Part shown: positions 25,671-33,865 of the stretch, one piece after another
Layout of the letters: each line of letters starts with the position of its first letter
Numbering within the stretch: the stretch's first letter is position 1
Assembly (NCBI GenBank): GCA_045114775.1
Contig: JBGULC010000034.1
Coordinates: forward strand, 17,301-81,300
DNA length: 64,000 nucleotides
From: UBA3792 sp045114775
GTDB lineage: Bacteria > Bacillota > Clostridia > Christensenellales > CAG-138
Direction: 5' to 3'
Made by a program: the position numbers and the translations under genes
Notes under the pieces: model-generated
Databases searched by the model: none
Told to the model about the DNA's origin: nothing
Seen by the model: only the letters and a program-made list of their open reading frames with translations

Positions 25671-27734
25671 TCAACGCGTTTCCGCAATCTCCTTCTCCGC
25701 GCGGCTGTAGTACGGTCCGAGCGTCTCGGCGATCGTCGACAGGACGGAAAAGCGGTTCATCACGCCGACGAACGCTCCGTGCACCCAAAGGATCAGCACG
25801 GCGGCAACGGTGAGCGATCGAATCAGCGACACGACGCCTCCGGCTGTCTGTACACCGTCTTCGGCGAGTACGCCGCTGAGCAGTGCGAACACAGCGATCA
25901 GAACGGCGTTGGCGATCAGCAGCGCCACGCCTTTTCCGAGCAGATCACGACGCTTTGCGCGCGCGCCGCCCAAAAAGAGACCGAGCCCGCCGAACAGCGG
26001 GATCCACGTCCAGATCTGCCAACGGCTGTTCTCCGCGCGCCACCTCCGATCGTTCAGATTCGGATAGGCAGAATAGAGCGGTGCGCGCAGACGGCACTCC
26101 TGCTCAAAAAAGTGCGGATACGCAAGCATCGTTTCATTGAGATGCCAGACAAACAGGAACAGAAGCAGCAGCAGACAGATAATTACGCCGGCCTCCGAGA
26201 CGATTATCGCAATTCGTTCATAACGATAAAGGCCCAGATAATCAGGCGACAGGATCAGCGACCACAGAAAGAGCAGCAGCAGGCAGGTGACGACACGGGA
26301 TGCGATACCAAGCACGACAAGGCTGCGGCGTTTGGTTCGTCTGCCGATCCGTATGCCGGCGTAACCGAACACCCGCGGGAGAACGCCGAGCACACGCCAG
26401 CAGAAAAGGCCTTTCCCCGCCTTTCGTTCCTCCTCGGTGAGTACAATCGGCGGGTGCTGCCGCAGATACGCCGCGCGATAGCGCAGGTAATCCTTTCGGA
26501 TGACAACGGCATAGATCGCGCGGGCACCGTACAGCACGCCCCACAGGATCCAGGCAACCAAAACGAAGCCCGTCACGGTGTTGTACTTTCCGTTCCACAG
26601 GTATGTGCTGTTCAGATAATAATTCACACCGGAAGCAACGCTCAGCGTAAGAGTGATCAGCAGAAACAGAAGCACAAGCAGGGTCCCGACAAGAAAGACC
26701 GTGCCGACGCGGGAAAACCGCTTCCGCCCGGTACGGCGGGTCATTTCAAAAGGAAAGACCAGCCCCGCAACCGGGATCAGCGTCATCCACGGCAGCCGGT
26801 CCGGCTTTTCGATCGGCTGCGGCGCGGGCGTCCTTTCCGCAAGGGCTGCCTCCATTGCGTCCGCCATCTCGCGCACGCTCCGATACCGATCCTTTGCCTG
26901 CACGCTAAGCCCGCGCATCAGAACCGCCTCCGCCGCTGCGGGAATGTGCACGCCGAGCTCGGACGGCTTTTTTACCTCATCCAGCAGGATGCGCTGCAGG
27001 GAATCGTCCGGCGGAAAACCGGCAAGCATGTGATACATCGTCGCGGAAAGCGCGTATACGTCCGTCCACGGCCCCAGCTCACCGCGACTCCGATACTGCT
27101 CCTCCGGTGAATAGCCGGGCTTCAGGCAAATGGAACGGGAAGCGTCCAGCGAGGTGTCGATCTCACGCGATGCGCCGAAATCCAAGAGCTTTGCCGCGCC
27201 GTTCGGCAGGATGCGGATATTGGAGGGGCTGATGTCGCGATGGATCAATCCGTGATCGTGCAGGACCGACAGCGATTCCATGATCGGCCTGAGCAGCGCG
27301 AGCGTTTCCCCGAAGGACAGCGTGCCCCGCTGCCCGAGAACGTCTCCGAGATCCTGTCCGTCAAGGTATTCCATGACGATATACGCCGTGCGGTTTTCTT
27401 CGAAAAAATTGGTAACGGAGATGATATTCGGATCCTGTTGGAACTGCGCCAGCGTCCGTGCCTCGTTCAGAAACGCCTCCTTGCCTTTTTCGAAGGCGAT
27501 CTCCGTCTTTCCCGCGGGTACGGTGATCTCGCCGGATTCCTTCTGATGCCGCGTCACCAACGCCCGCGGGAAGTATTCCTTCACCGCGACGCGCATCCGC
27601 AGCGTTTCGTCCCGCGCTTCATAGGTGATCCCGAAGCCGCCTTCTCCAAGCACGCGAACCAGCCGGTACCGGTTTGCAAGCAGGGTATCGGGCGGAAGCT
27701 GATGCGGCAGCATTGTCTGCACAGATCCTGTCAT
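25671..27734 (-). CDS. membrane Ser/Thr protein kinase with triplicated membrane module
   Basis: 687 residues. Residues 23-285 are a Hanks-type kinase: GEGGFG (30-35), Lys52, HRDISPSN with Asp167, DFG (185-187) and GYSPEEQY. Residues 325-687 hold about ten hydrophobic spans with three copies of an LxPxxGxxG plus basic-loop module (near 325-365, 468-510 and 585-625). The same set is found in the stand-alone membrane protein at 23689-25353. There are no PASTA domains, so this is not a PrkC homologue. The start overlaps the preceding gene by ATGA with AAGGAG before it. Confidence 0.85.
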   Translation of the reverse strand: MTGSVQTMLPHQLPPDTLLANRYRLVRVLGEGGFGITYEARDETLRMRVAVKEYFPRALVTRHQKESGEITVPAGKTEIAFEKGKEAFLNEARTLAQFQQDPNIISVTNFFEENRTAYIVMEYLDGQDLGDVLGQRGTLSFGETLALLRPIMESLSVLHDHGLIHRDISPSNIRILPNGAAKLLDFGASREIDTSLDASRSICLKPGYSPEEQYRSRGELGPWTDVYALSATMYHMLAGFPPDDSLQRILLDEVKKPSELGVHIPAAAEAVLMRGLSVQAKDRYRSVREMADAMEAALAERTPAPQPIEKPDRLPWMTLIPVAGLVFPFEMTRRTGRKRFSRVGTVFLVGTLLVLLFLLITLTLSVASGVNYYLNSTYLWNGKYNTVTGFVLVAWILWGVLYGARAIYAVVIRKDYLRYRAAYLRQHPPIVLTEEERKAGKGLFCWRVLGVLPRVFGYAGIRIGRRTKRRSLVVLGIASRVVTCLLLLFLWSLILSPDYLGLYRYERIAIIVSEAGVIICLLLLLFLFVWHLNETMLAYPHFFEQECRLRAPLYSAYPNLNDRRWRAENSRWQIWTWIPLFGGLGLFLGGARAKRRDLLGKGVALLIANAVLIAVFALLSGVLAEDGVQTAGGVVSLIRSLTVAAVLILWVHGAFVGVMNRFSVLSTIAETLGPYYSRAEKEIAETR

Positions 27735-29113
27735 TTCTTACTCCTTGCGTCGTTGATGAGCTTTTCAAAATCCTCGCGATAGCTGCTCGAGAGATTGTAC
27801 ACGCGATATAAATAGAAGTTTTCCTCCTCCATCGCGCGATTGGTGACCTCTTCCATCAGAAACTCCGTCGGGTCGTCCGCCTCAAGATAGCCGAGCACGA
27901 ACGAGTCGAACTCGTCCTCCGGCCGCAGCGGCGGAAACCCGCAGGAACGCAGCACGGCGTTCAGGCGATCCTCACAGATCGCGTTCTCCGCGGACAGATC
28001 CGAATCGTTCCCGAAAAACAGCAGAAAACAGATCAGCGTCGTGCGGTCGAGATCCAGTTCACCCTTGATGTACTTACGGATCGCGTTCTCACCGGAACGG
28101 TTGCGCTGATATCCGCGATCGGAGCCGGACAGCGCGTAGACGCGGTCCATTTCATCCTCGCGGGCCTCGGCCTCCGCCTGCTTTTCCCGCAGGATCGTCG
28201 TATCGTCAAGTCCGGCAAAGCGTTTCGGCTCGCTCCTGCGCAGCGATTCCGCAAGCCGCTTTCTTTCTTTAGAAGGAAGCGATTCCAGGCTGCCGCAGGT
28301 TTCGATCAGAACGTCCATCCAGTCGGAGGATACGTATTCGAAATAATAGTAGTTGAACGCGTCGAAGATGCCGCCGCAGGAGACGTCCGTTTGCATCAAA
28401 AAGGCGCGGATCTCATCGAGCGTCATTTTTTTGCGTTTCAGCGTCTGCACGCCCTTGAACATGGTCAGAAGCGCGTAAGCGTCCTCTGCCGCCGCGCCCT
28501 TTTGCACGGCCTTCAAAAACGCCTCGATCTTTGTCAGAAGATCGTAATACAGGTATTTGCAGAAATAGTAGCGCGTCTTCTCGCGGACCGGGCTGAACGC
28601 GCGGATGTTCTCCTCTAAAAACGCTTCGAAGCCCCCGCCGCCGGACGCTGCCTCCAAAAGACGGCGCTGCATCCGCTGCGTGACCTGCGCGGTCTCGAAC
28701 GCCATACCGGCTTCGTCGGAGTTGGCGGCAAGATACGCTTTCAGGTCCTGCATGCTGATCGTGCGATTCCCGAAAAAACGGTCCTCAAGCGTCCGGGTGT
28801 GGAGAAACGCCCCGCACCAATCCTTGAGCTCCCGCCATTGCGTATAGGACAGACCGTTGTGAAACGCATAGATCAGCGACGCTTCCCATGTCGAGCGTGC
28901 GTACAGCTGCGCGCAGCCGGCGGCCAGCAGCTTTTCGTTGAGTTCCTTCAGCGTGAGCCGCTTGACGAATCCGAGCGCAATGATCCGATACCGCACCGGA
29001 ACGCGCATGACCTTGCGCGGATCCAGCGTCATGCTTTCGGAAAGAAGCACGTCCGCGTCGGCGCTTTGCGTCAGCTCGTTGATCAAAATATCCAGTGCCG
29101 AAGCCCCTGCCAT
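27731..29113 (-). CDS. 460-residue protein of unknown function, coupled to the kinase
   Basis: Soluble, helix-rich and acidic. There is no signal peptide or membrane span, and no motif I recognise. Its N-terminal 100 residues look like a small helical adaptor (VRYRIIALGFVKRLTLKEL, WREL-W, then TISMQDLKAYLA). The C-terminal part repeats similar features (ENAIRKYIKGELDLDRTTL), so two related helical halves are possible. It is first in the kinase unit with a strong promoter and GGAGGAG site, and it overlaps the kinase by ATGA. It may be the kinase's substrate or partner. Confidence 0.7.
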   Translation of the reverse strand: MAGASALDILINELTQSADADVLLSESMTLDPRKVMRVPVRYRIIALGFVKRLTLKELNEKLLAAGCAQLYARSTWEASLIYAFHNGLSYTQWRELKDWCGAFLHTRTLEDRFFGNRTISMQDLKAYLAANSDEAGMAFETAQVTQRMQRRLLEAASGGGGFEAFLEENIRAFSPVREKTRYYFCKYLYYDLLTKIEAFLKAVQKGAAAEDAYALLTMFKGVQTLKRKKMTLDEIRAFLMQTDVSCGGIFDAFNYYYFEYVSSDWMDVLIETCGSLESLPSKERKRLAESLRRSEPKRFAGLDDTTILREKQAEAEAREDEMDRVYALSGSDRGYQRNRSGENAIRKYIKGELDLDRTTLICFLLFFGNDSDLSAENAICEDRLNAVLRSCGFPPLRPEDEFDSFVLGYLEADDPTEFLMEEVTNRAMEEENFYLYRVYNLSSSYREDFEKLINDARSKK

Positions 29114-29145
29114 ACCGTTTGCTCTCCTCCGTTTGATACGGTTTC

Positions 29146-29174
29146 AGTATACCACGACGGCAGAGGTTTGTAAA
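29146..29174 (-). promoter_or_regulatory. promoter of the orf460-kinase unit
   Basis: Minus-strand TTTACA, exactly 17 bases, TATACT, 33 bases before the start codon. Confidence 0.65.
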
Positions 29175-29251
29175 TTGAGAATCCCGAAAACAAAACCGCA
29201 ATCCGACCGTGTTAAGATGCAGACAACAAAACAAGAGAGGAGAACACCCCC

Positions 29252-30667
29252 ATGAAAAAGATCGTTTCCATCCTGATCGCAGCCGTCATCGCTCTGTCGA
29301 TCGTCATCCTTCCCATTTCCGCCAACGCGGATTCCACACACGTCTACAGCGCAAAAAGCATCGTGACGCTTGCCAAGAAGCAGTACGGCAAGTCCTACGT
29401 GAAGGGCACGCAGGGTCCGAAGACCTTCGACTGCATCGGCCTCATCTGCTACGTCTTCAAGCAGTACAAGATCAGCATCCCGTTTACCACGAGCGCGTTC
29501 AACAAAAACAAGCTCTCCAAGGTCGGCGTTCGGATCGACCGAAAGGATCTCAAGCCCGGCGACGTCGTTTGCTTCGGCAGCGCAACGAACATCACCCACG
29601 TCGGTATCTACGTCGGCAAGGGTATCATGATCAACGCGATGAACGCAAAGGCGGGCGTAAAGTACTGCTTCATCGACCGGCAGGCGTACAACGCCAATCC
29701 CGCGAAGAATACCAAGAACGGCAAGACCGTGAAGATCGACGGCAAGTCGTATACGCTCGGCTACTTCACCAAGTCCTTCTGCTACGGCGTCCGCATCTAC
29801 GGCGCAGACTTCAGCGCTTCGATCGTCGGCGACACGGAAATCCCCTTTACCGGCTCCGCCGTGACCCCGCCTGTCAAAGTGACCTTCGGCTCCGCAACGC
29901 TTGCGGAGGGCGTCGACTACACCGTTTCCTACCGCAACAACACCGCGATCGGCGACGCGGTCGCCTGCATCACCGGCAAGGGTCGCTACCGGGGCGTCAG
30001 CACCGAGGTTTCGTTCCGCATCACCGGTCTCATCCAATTGCCGTTCCTTTCGAGCATCGAACTCAAAAACGCGATCCTTCCCTCCGGCACGCTCGCCAAG
30101 GGCAAAGCCTTTACCGTCAGCGGTCATCTGACCGCAAACGCCCCGATCACCTGGGTGCAGATGGACGTCTTTGATCAGAACGGAACCGTTGTCCTCTCGA
30201 CCGACGCGCGTCCGGATTCCAAAGAGATGTCGATCTATTATCTGGATCGCGAACTGTACTTCTCGAAGCTCCCCGAAGGCACATATACCTACCGCCTGGA
30301 GGCGTATACGAACAGCTGTAAAAACACCTGGGAAGGATCCTTCCGCATCCTGACCTCCGACGTGACCGGGAGCGGTCTCAACTATCCCTCCGGCACGCTG
30401 ACGCAGGGCAAGACCTTCTCCGTCAAGGGCACGGTCAAGTCCGCTGCGAAGATCAAAAAGGTCACCCTCTCCGTCTTCAGCATCGACGGCAAGAAGATGT
30501 TTGAAGCAAGCGCGAACCCGAACGCAAAGACCTTCGACGTACATTCCCTCGACGCCAAGATGGCGTTCCGTACGCTGCAGGCAGGTGTCTACGTTTACCG
30601 TGTCGCGGTCACCGATCAGAACGGAACGGTCAGCTATCAGGTCTCGCACTCGTTCACCGTTCGCTGA
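29252..30667 (+). CDS. secreted NlpC/P60 peptidase with Ig-like repeats
   Basis: 471 residues. Signal peptide MKKIVSILIAAVIALSIVI with cleavage near ANADS. The NlpC/P60 domain (about 35-185) has the catalytic Cys in TFDCIGLICYVF and His in THVGIYVG, so it should cut cell-wall peptides. It is followed by one Ig-like domain (about 190-270) and two mutually similar beta domains (about 275-365 and 370-471), each opening with a PSGTL-KGK-F-V-G motif. Transcribed divergently from the kinase unit across a 140-base gap and ended by a strong terminator. Confidence 0.88.
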   Translation: MKKIVSILIAAVIALSIVILPISANADSTHVYSAKSIVTLAKKQYGKSYVKGTQGPKTFDCIGLICYVFKQYKISIPFTTSAFNKNKLSKVGVRIDRKDLKPGDVVCFGSATNITHVGIYVGKGIMINAMNAKAGVKYCFIDRQAYNANPAKNTKNGKTVKIDGKSYTLGYFTKSFCYGVRIYGADFSASIVGDTEIPFTGSAVTPPVKVTFGSATLAEGVDYTVSYRNNTAIGDAVACITGKGRYRGVSTEVSFRITGLIQLPFLSSIELKNAILPSGTLAKGKAFTVSGHLTANAPITWVQMDVFDQNGTVVLSTDARPDSKEMSIYYLDRELYFSKLPEGTYTYRLEAYTNSCKNTWEGSFRILTSDVTGSGLNYPSGTLTQGKTFSVKGTVKSAAKIKKVTLSVFSIDGKKMFEASANPNAKTFDVHSLDAKMAFRTLQAGVYVYRVAVTDQNGTVSYQVSHSFTVR

Positions 30668-30684
30668 CGCAATCGACAGGATTG

Positions 30685-30716
30685 AAAAGGGCGAAGCGTA
30701 CGCTTCGCCCTTTTTC
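30685..30716 (+). terminator. Rho-independent terminator after the NlpC/P60 gene
   Basis: AAGGGCGAAGCG and CGCTTCGCCCTT form a perfect stem and end in T5. Confidence 0.88.
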
Positions 30717-30788
30717 TGTCCGGAGGGATCGACGCCGGTACGTCCCGTTCCGTACGGTCATAAAAACACATGCCTTAAAGATGCGGCA

Positions 30789-30819
30789 GCGCCTCCGAAC
30801 CCCATCGGTCCGGAGGCGC
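30789..30819. other. 9-bp perfect inverted repeat between convergent genes
   Basis: GCGCCTCCG and CGGAGGCGC around 13 bases, with no T tract. Confidence 0.4.
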
Positions 30820-30836
30820 CGTCCCTTATCTTTGCC

Positions 30837-31030
30837 TCAATGATTCTTGTAAAGCTCATAGCAGTCGTGTCCCGGTCCGGATGCTTGACCAGAGAATAGC
30901 CGATGTAGCCGTTTGCCTTTTTCAGCGTCGTAAACACCGTGCAGCCGTGCTTTTCATAGAACGGCCTCGCCATAAAGCTCGCGGTGCCGATCCGGTCGGC
31001 GGGAAGTTCCGCCGCCCGGTTGTCGTACGC
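30837..31030 (-). pseudogene. remnant of a GNAT acetyltransferase (C-terminal end)
   Basis: Directly after the stop of the serine hydrolase, and in the same frame, the sequence reads AYDNRAAELPADRIGTASFM and ARPFYEKHGCTVFTTLKK, the end of a GNAT protein. After LVKHPD the expected ending GHDCYELYKNH-stop lies in another frame, so the remnant is both N-truncated and frameshifted. It is probably left from a deletion or from the duplication of the adjacent hydrolase. Confidence 0.65.
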
Positions 31031-32416
31031 TTACAGTTTTTTGCAGATGATATCGTCCATGATAAGACAGCCGTCGCCGAACTTCACTTTCAGGAAGCCG
31101 CCTTTTCTGCCGAACTCGTTTTCGCCGAGCGGATAGAGCCGGAACGGGAATTCTCCCTGCTCGTCGTAGTCATCGTCGTCGATGATCGCCTTCGCCCACA
31201 GCTCTCCGTCCTTTTCATACACCTCGTCGATCACGAACCCTTCGTCCTCGGGATGCTCGTACTTGCCGCAGAACTCCGGCCATTTGCTCTTGTCCGGGTC
31301 CTTGATCATCAGATCCTCGATGCAGACGACGGGCTCCGGCTCCTCATCTCTTATGACCGCTTCCATGCCATCCCAGAAGCTCTCGAACACTCTGGCGTCT
31401 TCAACATCGTGGCAGTTCATAATGACGAGCACTTTGTCCGCGTCAACGAAACGCTCGAACCACGTTTCGAGCCCGGGCATACCGCCCGCGTGGCGAACGA
31501 TAAGCCCTGATTCCGGTTCGGTTTTGAAACACCATCCGAAGCCATAGCCGTCGTTGTCCTCATCTGCTCTGGCAATGTCGCCGTTGTTGAGCGGCATCGG
31601 GGCGTACATGATGTTCTGCTCCTCGCGTGTCAGCACCGTTTCTTTGCGCAGCGCTCTGTCCCAGGCGAGCATATCGAATACGGTGGTATACAGATAGTCG
31701 CAGCCGTTCATGCCGTCCGAACCGACCACATAACGCCTCGTATGTTCCGAGAGATCCGAGGGAACGAGTTTTCCGTCCTCCAAAACCATATTGCGGGTAA
31801 AGCGGTCGGAGGGTCTTCCGTCCCGGCGGGTATGGTAGATCCCGGAATCCTTCATGCCGGCGGGCTCGAATACGTATTTTTTCATAAAGTCCTCGAACTT
31901 CATGCCGGAGACCTTTTCCACCGCGTTGGCAAGCAGCATGTAGCCGACGTCGGAATACTCGTACGTTTCGCCCGGCGCGCAGGCGGCGTCCTCTTCGGTT
32001 TCGCGGATCAGGTCGATGATCTCGCAATTTTCCGGGATCCTGTTTTCTTCGTCAAGCACCGGTCCGACCAGTTCTTCCACGTCAAAATCGGGCATGCCGC
32101 TCGTGTGCGTCAGAAGATGCCGGATCGTAACGCCCTCATAGGGGTACTCCGGGAAATACTTCGCGTATTCGTCGTCGAGCCCCAGCTTGCCTTCGCGAAC
32201 CAGCAGCATGATCGCCGTTGCCGTGAACATCTTGGTGACGGACGCCATTTCAAAGATGCTGTCCTCCCGCATGGGCAGGGTGTTTTCTGCATCGACCCAG
32301 CCGAATGCGCCTTTGCTGATAATCTCGCCCTTTTCCGCATACAGCCACGCGCCGTTGAAGCCGCCCTTTTCGTATGCCGCGCGGGCAAGGTTTTCCATCG
32401 TTGTTTTCTGATCCAT
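31031..32416 (-). CDS. beta-lactamase-family serine hydrolase (copy 1)
   Basis: 461 residues from the ATG five bases after GGAGG. SxxK is SVTK (near residue 61), the Tyr motif is YSD (YEYSDVGYMLLAN) and the third motif HAG. This is a class C/EstB-like fold used by esterases, D-peptidases and beta-lactamases. No signal peptide, so probably cytoplasmic and not a classical beta-lactamase. The last ~120 residues are an extra domain shared with copy 2 (PEPVVCIED, FCGKYEHPED, GENEFGRK). It is the downstream member of a tandem pair with nearly identical first 20 codons. Confidence 0.85.
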   Translation of the reverse strand: MDQKTTMENLARAAYEKGGFNGAWLYAEKGEIISKGAFGWVDAENTLPMREDSIFEMASVTKMFTATAIMLLVREGKLGLDDEYAKYFPEYPYEGVTIRHLLTHTSGMPDFDVEELVGPVLDEENRIPENCEIIDLIRETEEDAACAPGETYEYSDVGYMLLANAVEKVSGMKFEDFMKKYVFEPAGMKDSGIYHTRRDGRPSDRFTRNMVLEDGKLVPSDLSEHTRRYVVGSDGMNGCDYLYTTVFDMLAWDRALRKETVLTREEQNIMYAPMPLNNGDIARADEDNDGYGFGWCFKTEPESGLIVRHAGGMPGLETWFERFVDADKVLVIMNCHDVEDARVFESFWDGMEAVIRDEEPEPVVCIEDLMIKDPDKSKWPEFCGKYEHPEDEGFVIDEVYEKDGELWAKAIIDDDDYDEQGEFPFRLYPLGENEFGRKGGFLKVKFGDGCLIMDDIICKKL

Positions 32417-32452
32417 ACTGTCCTCCGTATTTTTCAATCTGTTATTTGTGTC

Positions 32453-33832
32453 TTACAGTTTCCTGCAGGTGAAATCGTCGTACTGCAAGTGTCCGTCGGC
32501 GAATTTCACCTTCAGCAGGCCGTCCTTTCTGCCGAATTCGTTTTCGCCGATGAGGTAGAGGCGGAAGGTCAGCGGGTCGCCGTCGTCATCGATCGCGTTG
32601 ACATGCAGCTCGCCGTCCTTCATAAAGACCTCGTCGACGATGCACTCGGCGTCTTCCGGATGCTCGTATTTGCCGCAAAAGCTCTCCCACTGCGACTTGT
32701 CCGGGTCGCGGATCGCAATGTCCTCGATACAGACGACGGGCTCCGGCTCCTTGCCGTGCATGATCGCGCGCATTCCGCTCTCAAAGCTCAGAAACGCACG
32801 GATGTCCGTATCCTCCCTGTTGCAGAGGATTACCAGCGTTCTGTCCGCGTCGATCATCCGCTCGAACCGGGTGCAGACGCCCGGCATGCCGCCGGTGTGA
32901 CTGACGACAAGCCCGTCCCCCTCGTCGCGTCCGATGAGCCAGCCGAAGCCGTAGCCAAAGTCCTCCCCGTCCACGTGAATCACGGCGTCCTCTCCGCTGT
33001 TCAGCTTTCCGGGGGTATATGCGAGCTTCAGCTCTTCCGGCGTGAGGATCCTGCCCTCGCGCAGCGCCCGATCCCATTTGAGCATGTCGAAGATATCGGT
33101 ATACACGTAGTCGTCGCCGTTCAGTCCGTCGAAGGCAGCCACGTCGCCGACCTCGTCGGAGTCCACGTCCGCGACCCATCTGCCGTCCTCAAACACCGTC
33201 GCCTGCGCATACTTCTCAAACGGAACGCCGTCCCTGCGGATATGGCAGCAGCGGGTGGAGGTCATGCCGGCCGGTTCAAAGATGTTCTTTTGCAGGAACG
33301 CCTCATAGGGAACGCCGGACAGCCGCTCCGTGAGAAGCGCCAGCAGGTTGTAGCCGGTGTTGGAGTATTCCAACCCCTCGCCGGGGGCAAAGTACGGCTT
33401 CGCCTCGGTTTCCTGAAGGAAGCGCAGGATCTCGTCGTTGCCGGGGACCCGCTTTTCTTTCTCCCAGATATTCGTGAACCAATCCGCGTCGTCAAAGTAA
33501 TCGGGGATGCCGCTCGTGTGGTTCAGAAGATTCCGGACCGTCGCGCCTTCATACGCGGTCAACTCCGGAAAGTACCGAGTGATCCTGTCGTCAAGCCCCA
33601 GCTTGCCTTCGCGAACCAGCAGCATGACCGCCGCCGCCGTGAACGCCTTGCTGACCGAAGCCAGCTGAAAGATCGAATCCTCCGTGATCGGCGTCGTGTT
33701 TTCGGGATCCCGGAACCCGAAAGCGCCCGCGCTTACGATCTCGCCCTTTTCCGCATACAGCCATGTCCCGTTGAACCCGCCCTTTTCGTATGCCGCGCGG
33801 GCAAGGTTTTCCATCGTTGTTTTCTGATCCAT
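32453..33832 (-). CDS. beta-lactamase-family serine hydrolase (copy 2)
   Basis: 459 residues, GGAGG eight bases before the start. SxxK is SVSK, the Tyr motif YSN (LEYSNTGYNLLA) and the third motif HTG. Same C-terminal extra domain as copy 1. The start regions of the two genes are nearly identical in DNA, whereas their middles differ widely. That points to an old duplication with gene conversion or strong constraint at the ends. Substrate unknown. Confidence 0.85.
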   Translation of the reverse strand: MDQKTTMENLARAAYEKGGFNGTWLYAEKGEIVSAGAFGFRDPENTTPITEDSIFQLASVSKAFTAAAVMLLVREGKLGLDDRITRYFPELTAYEGATVRNLLNHTSGIPDYFDDADWFTNIWEKEKRVPGNDEILRFLQETEAKPYFAPGEGLEYSNTGYNLLALLTERLSGVPYEAFLQKNIFEPAGMTSTRCCHIRRDGVPFEKYAQATVFEDGRWVADVDSDEVGDVAAFDGLNGDDYVYTDIFDMLKWDRALREGRILTPEELKLAYTPGKLNSGEDAVIHVDGEDFGYGFGWLIGRDEGDGLVVSHTGGMPGVCTRFERMIDADRTLVILCNREDTDIRAFLSFESGMRAIMHGKEPEPVVCIEDIAIRDPDKSQWESFCGKYEHPEDAECIVDEVFMKDGELHVNAIDDDGDPLTFRLYLIGENEFGRKDGLLKVKFADGHLQYDDFTCRKL

Positions 33833-33865
33833 ACTGTTTTCCTCCGTAATGATCCTTGTTTTTGA

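Noticed and set aside
24972..27110. A 712-codon plus-strand frame across the kinase and HhH genes
   Set aside because: Antisense to two genes with catalytic and membrane motifs; composition is unlike a protein.
31031..33832. The tandem serine hydrolases as true beta-lactamases giving resistance
   Set aside because: No signal peptide and the third motif is HAG/HTG, which fits the wide esterase/peptidase family as well; resistance cannot be claimed.
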